From positions 1 through 64,000 of the forward strand of contig NZ_JBPOEA010000014.1 of NCBI RefSeq assembly GCF_052060035.1: DNA of 64,000 bases, in the 5' to 3' direction. This DNA is from Fodinibius sp052060035 (lineage in GTDB: Bacteria > Bacteroidota > Rhodothermia > Balneolales > Balneolaceae). The position numbers and the translations under genes are program-made. Shown piece by piece: positions 51,571 through 58,662 of the stretch. The notes beneath the pieces are model-generated. The model ran no database searches, was not told where the DNA came from, and worked only from the letters and a program-made list of their open reading frames with translations. The first letter of the stretch is position 1; every line of letters starts with the position of its first letter.

Positions 51571-52968
51571 TTATGCCTTGGGCAAATAAAACCAGAAACG
51601 GGTACCTTCACCGATGGTGCTTTCTACATGGATATCAGAACCGTGCCCTTTTATGATGCTTTTCACAACGGCCAGCCCCAAGCCGGTTCCTCCTTTGTCA
51701 CGAGATCGTGCTTTATCAGTCCGGTAGAAACGATCAAACAGCCGGTTTAAATGCTCATCTGAAATCCCAATGCCAGTATCTTTGACTGATATCAGCACTT
51801 GATTCTCTTCCTTTTTATAAGTCATATCCACCGATCCCTCGTTGGTATATTTAAGTGCATTTGAGATCAAATTATCCAGCACCTGCTCAATTTTCCCGGG
51901 ATCCCCAACTACCTTACAAGTATGATCAGCGATATTCAGCTCCAAACCTTTTTCTTTAGCTTTATCGGCATACCAATCCTGTATATGACGAGCAATATCA
52001 GCCAAATCAAACTCTTGTCGCTCCACAAAATACTCGTCGGAATCGTAACGCTGAAGGGTTTTCAGATCCTTAAACAGATGCGAAATTCGCTCGGTCTGTT
52101 TTTTTGCTGTGGCAATATATTTGCTCTTCTTTTCCTCTGATAATTTATCCAGCCCCAACATGTCAAGCGCTCCGGAAATCGTGTGTAGGGGATTTCGAAT
52201 TTCGTGGGTGATATCTGCAAAAAACTGTCGCTGCTTTTCCGCAAATTCCTTAATCTGCTCGGTATCCGCACGTAACTTCGAAGCCATTTGGTTTACGGAT
52301 GTCGCGAGCGTCCCAAACTCATCACTTCGTTTAATATTTATTTCTCGATCTACATCACCATCGGCAATATCCTGGGCCGCATCTTTTATCTGAGTAATCG
52401 GCTTTGTGAGGTAGCGTGCCATCCAGATGCTTACCACCACAACCAATCCGATAGAAATAAACATACCGTAATAAATAATCCAACGAATAGTTTTAATGGG
52501 CTCATAAATCTCATCTTTAAACTGAGAGGCCTGCAGATATTTGGCTCCGGCAACAGGTTGATTCAATGCCACATAACTTGTCAGCACTTCGGAGCCCGGA
52601 TTTTGCGGGAGCAAGGGTAAATTATTACGATTGTTTACGCTTTCCATAATCCCTGCCGGCAGACTCTGGCTCATGGGAATAAGCGTATCGCCACTGGCAA
52701 AGGTGTTTAGCAGATGTCCCGTAGAATCGTACACCGCCAACTGATAACCCGAAGTACGTGCGGTTTCGAGCAGTCGTTTTTCGAACTCATCGTCATCTGC
52801 CAAACTGGATGCTGTAACGGCAAGCCACCGAGTATCGCGCTCCATTTCCACACGTCCCTCCTCGAGTAAATAATCGCGAATAAATAAAATGGAGTAGCTG
52901 CTGATGGAAGTAATTCCAAAGATAAGCAGTAGAATAAATGTCCATGCAAGTTTCGAACGAATACTCAT
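51571..52968 (-). CDS. Membrane sensor histidine kinase
   Basis: Domains in order: membrane segment (about 8-30), periplasmic sensor region (~35-160), second membrane segment (~165-188), HAMP (~190-240), HisKA dimerisation domain with phospho-acceptor H255 in FFADITHEIRNPLHTI, and HATPase_c with the N box (NLISNALKYTNEG), G1 (VKDTGIGIS) and G2 (GGTGLGLAVVKSI). Length 465 aa. It is co-oriented with and 72 bases after the response regulator gene, its likely partner. The signal sensed is unknown; the neighbouring hem operon may be only coincidental. Confidence 0.95.
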   Translation of the reverse strand: MSIRSKLAWTFILLLIFGITSISSYSILFIRDYLLEEGRVEMERDTRWLAVTASSLADDDEFEKRLLETARTSGYQLAVYDSTGHLLNTFASGDTLIPMSQSLPAGIMESVNNRNNLPLLPQNPGSEVLTSYVALNQPVAGAKYLQASQFKDEIYEPIKTIRWIIYYGMFISIGLVVVVSIWMARYLTKPITQIKDAAQDIADGDVDREINIKRSDEFGTLATSVNQMASKLRADTEQIKEFAEKQRQFFADITHEIRNPLHTISGALDMLGLDKLSEEKKSKYIATAKKQTERISHLFKDLKTLQRYDSDEYFVERQEFDLADIARHIQDWYADKAKEKGLELNIADHTCKVVGDPGKIEQVLDNLISNALKYTNEGSVDMTYKKEENQVLISVKDTGIGISDEHLNRLFDRFYRTDKARSRDKGGTGLGLAVVKSIIKGHGSDIHVESTIGEGTRFWFYLPKA

Positions 52969-53040
52969 AGAACACAGATAACGCTATTTATGCTGGTATT
53001 CACTAATTTTATATCCTTCAAAATCCATTGCATTTTTCTA

Positions 53041-53742
53041 CTATACCTTTACTATTTCGCGATTCAAGCCATAGCCAATACCACGGTACGTCTTTATCAC
53101 TTTGCCGGCATCCCCCATCTTCAGGCGCAGATTTTTGACATGCACATCCACCGTTCGATCAAAGACATACCGGTCGTCTTCGGTAATATGCTCTAAAATC
53201 TCCTGCCGCGTATATACTCGTTTAGGGTTTTTATAGAAAAGCTCAATCAGTGTGTACTCGGTTGAGGTCAACTCAATTTTTTCATCCTCCACGTACAACT
53301 CCTTGGCATCAGTATCCAGATAGGTATCGCCATATTGCAGCCAGTTTGCTTTCTGTGGATTTTGGCGACGAAGCAGCGACTCAACATGCGCTTTCACCAA
53401 CGGCAGGCTGGCCGGTTTGGGAATGTAATCATCCGCCCCCAACTCGAGTCCTTCAATTTCATCCTGTTCTTCGTCTTTTGCTGTCAAAAATATAACGGGA
53501 ATATCATTCAATACCGGGTGATTACGAATATGCCTGCAAATCTCTTTGCCGTCTACATTGGGCACCATGATATCCAAAATGGCCAAATGGATTTCCCCGG
53601 CATGCTGCTCAATAAGATCCAGTGCCCGGTTCCCTTCGTGGGCTACAAGCACATCGTAGTCATTCATCTCCAAAAAATTAGCCAGCATCTCCGCCGGTTC
53701 TTCCTCATCCTCAACTAATAATATACTATGCTTAGGTCTCAC
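53041..53742 (-). CDS. OmpR/PhoB-family response regulator
   Basis: The receiver domain has the acidic pair E11-D12, the phospho-acceptor D57 in HLAILDIMVPNVDG and the conserved lysine in FLTAKDEEQ. The C-terminal winged helix ends KTYRGIGYGLNRE, typical of the OmpR/PhoB class. 233 aa. The only sensible start is GTG 53742. A perfect inverted repeat lies upstream at 53826-53845. Partner of the kinase at 51571. Confidence 0.95.
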   Translation of the reverse strand: MRPKHSILLVEDEEEPAEMLANFLEMNDYDVLVAHEGNRALDLIEQHAGEIHLAILDIMVPNVDGKEICRHIRNHPVLNDIPVIFLTAKDEEQDEIEGLELGADDYIPKPASLPLVKAHVESLLRRQNPQKANWLQYGDTYLDTDAKELYVEDEKIELTSTEYTLIELFYKNPKRVYTRQEILEHITEDDRYVFDRTVDVHVKNLRLKMGDAGKVIKTYRGIGYGLNREIVKV

Positions 53743-53825
53743 AATGATTATTTTTACTTAATAATGGGATCAATAACAGCTTTACACAGAAAATCGTTGA
53801 TTGTGATAAAATAGTAAATGTTACC

Positions 53826-53845
53826 GAGTATCTGAATAGATACTC
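53826..53845. promoter_or_regulatory. Perfect inverted repeat between the response regulator and SDR genes
   Basis: GAGTATCT and AGATACTC form a perfect 8-base inverted repeat around GAAT in the 189-base divergent spacer 53743-53931, about 85 bases upstream of both starts. It could be a regulator site, or a hairpin in a longer transcript; no T-run follows, which argues against a terminator. Confidence 0.4.
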
Positions 53846-53931
53846 AATACCGTTAAATGACCCTTGTCATACTACAAATGATTCTGCATACTTAGAGCAA
53901 GTATTTCTGATTCTGAATTAGCCATTTCACA

Positions 53932-54723
53932 ATGTCATTTCAAGATAAAATTGTGTGGATTACCGGTGCCTCATCCGGCATTGGAGAAGCACTGACCTAC
54001 GAGCTCAACAAACAAGGTGCAAAAGTCATTATTTCATCGCGCCGACAAAAAGCTCTGCAAAAGGTTAAAACAAGCTGTCTTCAGGCCTCTAAGGTACATA
54101 TAATTCCACTCGACCTTACCAAGACCGAAGAACTTCCCTCAAAAGCTGAAGAAGCCATAAGCCATTGGGGAGCTGTTGACTATCTCTTTAACAATGGTGG
54201 TATCAGTCAGCGCTCGGAGGCCATCAACACCCAAATGAATGTCATTCGTCAGGTTATGGAGATCAATTTTTTTGGGACGGTAGCTCTTACTAAAGCCGTG
54301 TTGCCATCGATGATTGAGCGAAAATCGGGACACATTGTAGTAACCAGCAGTGTTATGGGAAAGTTTGGTACCCGATTGCGATCCAGTTATGCGGCTTCAA
54401 AACACGCTCTGCACGGATATTTTGATTCCCTCCGCCAAGAGGTGTACGATAAAAATATCGATGTTTCTCTGGTCTGCCCGGGATTTATTAAAACAAATGT
54501 CACAAAAAATGCACTTGAAGGCGATGGCAGTAAGCATAATAAAATGGGTGCAGGACAAGAAAAAGGGATGGCGGCCGATGAGTTTGCTCAAAAATTGATC
54601 CCCAAAATAAAACAGGGGAAAGAAGAAATTTATATTGGCGGAAAAGAAATATGGGGCGTTTACCTAAAACGGTTTTTCCCTCGTCTGTTGAACAAGATAT
54701 TACGCAATGCCAAGGTTACCTGA
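53932..54723 (+). CDS. Short-chain dehydrogenase/reductase
   Basis: Classical SDR of 263 aa. Cofactor motif ITGASSGIGEALTYEL (TGxxxGxG), the NNGG motif in YLFNNGGISQRSE, catalytic serine in HIVVTSSVMGKFG and the YxxxK pair in SSYAASKHALHGYFD. The C-terminal segment GVYLKRFFPRLLNKILR is hydrophobic/basic, as in the DHRS7-like membrane-associated group. Substrate unknown. No operon partner. Confidence 0.92.
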   Translation: MSFQDKIVWITGASSGIGEALTYELNKQGAKVIISSRRQKALQKVKTSCLQASKVHIIPLDLTKTEELPSKAEEAISHWGAVDYLFNNGGISQRSEAINTQMNVIRQVMEINFFGTVALTKAVLPSMIERKSGHIVVTSSVMGKFGTRLRSSYAASKHALHGYFDSLRQEVYDKNIDVSLVCPGFIKTNVTKNALEGDGSKHNKMGAGQEKGMAADEFAQKLIPKIKQGKEEIYIGGKEIWGVYLKRFFPRLLNKILRNAKVT

Positions 54724-54764
54724 AAAATCCTTCTGCGCGAAGTACCTTCCTGTGCAACCATATA

Positions 54765-55685
54765 TTACCCGAGTCGTTTACGCTTATTTAGATACGCCAG
54801 CAACGCCATATCAAATTCGCTTTGCGTGTCCAATTGTTCAAAATCAATTTGGAACTCACTGCATGCCAGTTTAAACTTGTGGGTTAACTCCTCAACTTTT
54901 TTCTGATAATCTTCGCGAATCTGGGACGGCACCACTTCCATTTGTGACCCGGTCTCCATATCCTGCATTCGGAGCCGACGGTCAGGGAAATCCAGTTTGC
55001 GCTCACTTTTTTCTTCCAACACATTAAAAAGCAATACTTCATGTTTGCGGTGCCGAAGATGTTTCAAGGCTGAAACCAGCTGATCATGCTGTTCCACATT
55101 TTCAAAAAGATCGGTGAGTACAATAACCAGGCTGCGATGGTTAAGCCGCTCGGCCACCTCGTGTAATACTTTGGAGGTAGCTGTTTTTCGTTGTTCCTGA
55201 TTTATTTCCTCTTCTTCGGCCAACAGCTTTTCGAACTCCGAAAAGAGCATCCGCAGATGCGAATAAGAAGACTTCGCCGGAATAAATTGATTAATCTCCT
55301 CTCCAAAGGTTATTAATCCACAAGCATCGCGCTGACGGTGCATCAGGTACATCAAAGAAGAACCAAAATGGATGGCGTAGCGTAACTTACTCCATGGACT
55401 AAAGTATTTAAAATACATTGAGCTGCTTGTATCCAGCAGCAGGTAACATCGCAGGTTGGTTTCCTCCTCATACTTTTTTACAAAAAGTCGCTCGGTTTTG
55501 CCATACACCTTCCAGTCGATATGCTTGATTTCATCGCCGGGGTTGTACGGGCGATGCTCGGCAAACTCTACACTGAATCCATGGTGGGGACTTTTGTGCA
55601 GCCCCGAAATAAAACCCTCAACAATTTTTCGGGCCCGCAGTTCCAGCGGCGCCAATTGCGACAGTAATTCGTGATCTAATAACAT
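54765..55685 (-). CDS. DUF58-domain (VWA-like) protein
   Basis: The N-terminus LELRARKIVEGFISGLHKSPHHG and FAEHRPYNPGDEIKHIDWKVYGK are the DUF58 signature, followed by a von Willebrand A-like fold with the MIDAS motif DTSSSMYF (DxSxS). Such proteins usually work with a MoxR-type AAA ATPase and membrane VWA proteins in chaperone-like complexes; none of these is next to it here. 306 aa, no membrane segment, probably cytoplasmic. Confidence 0.92.
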   Translation of the reverse strand: MLLDHELLSQLAPLELRARKIVEGFISGLHKSPHHGFSVEFAEHRPYNPGDEIKHIDWKVYGKTERLFVKKYEEETNLRCYLLLDTSSSMYFKYFSPWSKLRYAIHFGSSLMYLMHRQRDACGLITFGEEINQFIPAKSSYSHLRMLFSEFEKLLAEEEEINQEQRKTATSKVLHEVAERLNHRSLVIVLTDLFENVEQHDQLVSALKHLRHRKHEVLLFNVLEEKSERKLDFPDRRLRMQDMETGSQMEVVPSQIREDYQKKVEELTHKFKLACSEFQIDFEQLDTQSEFDMALLAYLNKRKRLG

Positions 55686-55863
55686 ACTTACTCCGTTGTG
55701 GAAAAAATGAAACCGTAATCTAACAAAATATCACGGTGAACCTCGAACCTACATTAAATATAATTACCGTTAAAAAGTTTATTCTTTTCTACAAATGGTT
55801 ATCTTAGGAATCAAAATTATGGAAGAATCCTTTCTGAAAATATTGTAACTAAGCTTAGTATCT

Positions 55864-56760
55864 ATGGCGCAAGTAATTACATCTGCAGATCAAATCGATT
55901 TTACCGTTGATGACCGTCCATCCATGCCCTTACCTACCGATGTTCTGATGGTACGGCCGCTGCACTATTCTGTTGATTATGTTATCAACCCGCACATGGC
56001 CGATCAGGTTGGAAAAGTGGATAAGATTGAAGCTAATAATGAATGGGAGCTTGTTCGTTCACTCTTCGATCAAATCGGGATAAATATTCATGTCATTGAA
56101 GATCAGGAAGGCCTGCCCGATATGGTTTTTTGTGCCAACCAGAGCTTACCTTATCTCGATGAAGACGGTAAAAAGCATGTCTTCATGAGCATTATGCACG
56201 CCGACCAGCGCAAGGATGAAGTCCCCTATTTCGAACAGTGGTATCGTCAGCATGGATACGAACTGCACTATTTTGATGAAGATACGATTAATGACTTTGA
56301 AGGCTGTGGCGATGCAATCTGGCATACGGGTAAACGTCTGCTCTGGGGCGGATATGGATACCGTTCTTCTATGGAAGCCTACGAAACAATCTCGGACACT
56401 TTTGATATACCCGTATTAGCGCTCGAACTCGTAGATGAATCGTTCTACCACCTTGATACCTGCTTTTGTGTACTGGATGAAAACACCGTACTTATTTATC
56501 CAGAAGCGTTTACAGATGAAGGCTTAGCTATGATTAATAAGATGTTTGACAAGGTAATCCAAGCCTCTAAATATGAGGCTGAAGAGCTTTTTGCCTGCAA
56601 TGCCTCTTGTCCCGACGGACGTAATGTCATTATCCAACAAGGCTGTACGGATGTAAACAAGAACCTCCGCGATGCCGGGTTCTCCGTTCACGAAGTCAGC
56701 ACTTATGAGTTTCTCAAAAGCGGCGGCAGTGTATTTTGCATGAAGATGTTGCTGTGGTAG
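55864..56760 (+). CDS. Amidinotransferase/DDAH-family hydrolase
   Basis: The guanidino-group-modifying fold is recognised by MPDMVFCANQ-type text (LPDMVFCANQSLPYL), FEGCGDAIWHTGKRLLWGGYGYRS, the catalytic His region ESFYHLDTCFCVLD and a catalytic cysteine six residues before the end (C292 in SGGSVFCMKMLLW). These match dimethylarginine dimethylaminohydrolase/arginine deiminase-like enzymes. 298 aa. The exact substrate (arginine, methylarginine or another guanidino compound) is not decided by sequence. A terminator follows. Confidence 0.88.
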   Translation: MAQVITSADQIDFTVDDRPSMPLPTDVLMVRPLHYSVDYVINPHMADQVGKVDKIEANNEWELVRSLFDQIGINIHVIEDQEGLPDMVFCANQSLPYLDEDGKKHVFMSIMHADQRKDEVPYFEQWYRQHGYELHYFDEDTINDFEGCGDAIWHTGKRLLWGGYGYRSSMEAYETISDTFDIPVLALELVDESFYHLDTCFCVLDENTVLIYPEAFTDEGLAMINKMFDKVIQASKYEAEELFACNASCPDGRNVIIQQGCTDVNKNLRDAGFSVHEVSTYEFLKSGGSVFCMKMLLW

Positions 56761-56830
56761 GATAATATTAAGTGGTGAGTAATAAGTATTGAGATACCTT
56801 ATTATCATTTTTGAAACAAGGTATAAATCT

Positions 56831-56861
56831 GGTACCGTTGCTCTGCGACGGTGCCTTTTTT
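56831..56861 (+). terminator. Rho-independent terminator
   Basis: GGTACCGTTGC and GCGACGGTGCC pair over 11 bases including two G-U pairs, with a three-base loop, followed by TTTTTT. It terminates the amidinotransferase transcript. Confidence 0.85.
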
Positions 56862-56963
56862 ATTCAAACTGAATAATTCGTAATAAGTAAGCATCTTTAT
56901 CTTCTTCCATAGCTGCGCTGGGTAACGAAAATATCATTTTATTTCACTAAGAATTGCACATCA

Positions 56964-57167
56964 ATGAAACATAAAGGGGAATCCCAGGGAACTGAATATC
57001 GTTGCGCGTATTGCGGAGAAGTGAACCACACTTTCGTAGATCCCTCCCAGGGCAAGACGCAGAAATACATCGAAGATTGTCAAGTTTGTTGCCAACCGAA
57101 CGAACTTTCCGTTTCCTACGATACATTCAACAAAGAGTTTATTATCCAAAGCCATCAGTCCCAGTAG
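56964..57167 (+). CDS. CPXCG-type small cysteine-rich protein
   Basis: This 67 aa protein has two CxxC knuckles, YRCAYCGEVN (C14, C17) and EDCQVCCQPNEL (C39, C42), a likely zinc ribbon, and matches the CPXCG-motif cysteine-rich family of small bacterial proteins. Function is unknown. The first knuckle is CAYC rather than CPYC. It stands alone between two terminated units. Confidence 0.85.
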   Translation: MKHKGESQGTEYRCAYCGEVNHTFVDPSQGKTQKYIEDCQVCCQPNELSVSYDTFNKEFIIQSHQSQ

Positions 57168-57467
57168 CTTATATCACTTAAAAAATCCGTTGAAAATCGA
57201 CCCTTTGATTTGTATCTTTTCACAGTTTTGCGCTGGACGTAAATGAAGCACACAATTTTGAACACCTGATGCTATAACAACAAACGTTGATAATCCAGTC
57301 TACAACACTTGATTCAGCTGGCAGGCTCAACTGTCACAGAAAATTTCCGAATGGCACTTCGATTCGGAAAACACATTTTCCATTCTCTTTTTCAAAATCC
57401 GACTCTTTGTTAGTCGGATTTTTTTTATGTCTAAATTTTAATACCACAAAACCAATATACCCTCACT
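57168..57467 (+). other. carA leader region without coding genes
   Basis: This 300-base stretch has no convincing gene. Its 3' half contains a perfect hairpin and a terminator hairpin just before carA (annotated separately), and so probably forms a long 5' leader. The 5' half shows no obvious promoter or motif to me. Confidence 0.5.
57344..57428 (+). promoter_or_regulatory. Attenuator-like leader of carAB
   Basis: Hairpin 1: TTTCCGAAT (57344-57352) and ATTCGGAAA (57362-57370), perfect, 9-base loop. Hairpin 2: AATCCGACT (57396-57404) and AGTCGGATT (57412-57420), perfect, 7-base loop, followed by eight or more T residues, a full Rho-independent terminator that ends 40 bases before the carA ATG. 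TTCGGA of hairpin 1 could alternatively pair with TCCGA of hairpin 2, giving an antiterminator option. There is too little room for a separate promoter after it, so control by attenuation is likely. The signal is unknown. Confidence 0.55.
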
Positions 57468-58589
57468 ATGTCACTCTATCCCAGAGATAAAGCTATCATT
57501 GCTCTATCCGATGGTACCGTTGAACACGGATATGCCATTGGCAAAAAAGGCACCACCGGCGGTGAACTCTGTTTTAACACCAGCATGGTCGGTTATCAAG
57601 AAATTTTTACCGATCCCAGCTACTACGGTCAGCTTATGATGATGACCTATCCCCATATCGGAAACTACGGCACCATGAGCCGCGACGATGAAGCACGCAA
57701 AGTGATGATTGCCGGATTGATCGTACGATCCTTTTCATGGGAGCACAGCAACTCCCAAGCTGACGGCAACCTACAGGAATATTTGGAACGCAACGAAGTC
57801 GTTGGTATTACCGGCATCGACACCAGAAAGCTGGTTCGACACATCCGAAGCAAGGGGGTAATGAATGCCGTTATATCCTCTACCGAACTTGACGAAGATA
57901 AGCTGGTCGAAAAAGCCCAGAACTGGGACGATATGGTTGGCCTTGAACTGGCAACAGAAGTTACGCGCCGCGAACCACAAACGGTTCACAGCGACGGCCC
58001 TTTTAAAGTGGCCGCCTTTGATTATGGTATCAAACAGAGCATTATTGACAATCTGGTAGAACGAGGATGCACGCTGCGTGTATTTCCGGCAAAAGGTGAC
58101 TTTAAAGAAGAACTCGACCGGTGGAATCCCGACGGATTCTTTTTTAGCAACGGTCCCGGCGATCCGGATGCAACAGCAGAATATGCATTGGATACCGTAA
58201 ACTATGCTAAAGAAACCGGCAAGCCAATGTTCGGAATTTGTCTCGGTCACCAGCTCATGGCCCTATCCGAGGGTATCCCTACTACCAAAATGTACGTCGG
58301 ACACCGCGGAGCTAATCACCCGGTAAAGAACCTTGAGACCGGACTTGTTGAAATTACGACCCAAAATCACGGCTTTGCTGTGGATGAAGAAGCACTGGAT
58401 AAATCCAAAGTAGAAGTAACCCACGAAAACTTGAACGACGGAACTATTGAGGGACTCCGATTCAAAAACTTTCTCGGTATGTCTGTACAATATCACCCCG
58501 AAGCGTCTCCCGGACCGCACGATTCTCGCTACCTTTTCGATCAATTTCTGGATATGATCAAAGAGGAAAAAGGAGAACCCATTAACTGA
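57468..58589 (+). CDS. carA: Carbamoyl-phosphate synthase small subunit
   Basis: CarA hydrolyses glutamine and channels ammonia to CarB for carbamoyl phosphate, the precursor of pyrimidines and arginine. The class I amidotransferase nucleophile is C258 in PMFGICLGHQLMALSEG; the His-Glu pair is in VQYHPEASPGPHDS. The N-terminal domain contains GELCFNTSMVGYQEI and FTDPSYYGQLMMMTYPHIGNYG (split). 373 aa, normal. It sits 40 bases after a terminator hairpin and 73 bases before carB. Confidence 0.97.
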   Translation: MSLYPRDKAIIALSDGTVEHGYAIGKKGTTGGELCFNTSMVGYQEIFTDPSYYGQLMMMTYPHIGNYGTMSRDDEARKVMIAGLIVRSFSWEHSNSQADGNLQEYLERNEVVGITGIDTRKLVRHIRSKGVMNAVISSTELDEDKLVEKAQNWDDMVGLELATEVTRREPQTVHSDGPFKVAAFDYGIKQSIIDNLVERGCTLRVFPAKGDFKEELDRWNPDGFFFSNGPGDPDATAEYALDTVNYAKETGKPMFGICLGHQLMALSEGIPTTKMYVGHRGANHPVKNLETGLVEITTQNHGFAVDEEALDKSKVEVTHENLNDGTIEGLRFKNFLGMSVQYHPEASPGPHDSRYLFDQFLDMIKEEKGEPIN

Positions 58590-58662
58590 ACATAATTTGG
58601 ATACGATACCGTATCCCCACGAAAAGAATCTTTAATCTGTAATTCAGAAGCCCACTAACCAA

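Noticed and set aside
57168..57467. PyrR-type attenuator before carA
   Set aside because: I could not find the PyrR-binding loop consensus; the hairpins are kept as an attenuator of unknown type.
57287..57490. Small open frame in the carA leader as a possible leader peptide
   Set aside because: It starts with TTG, overlaps the carA start in another frame, runs through both hairpins and has no run of a regulatory amino acid.
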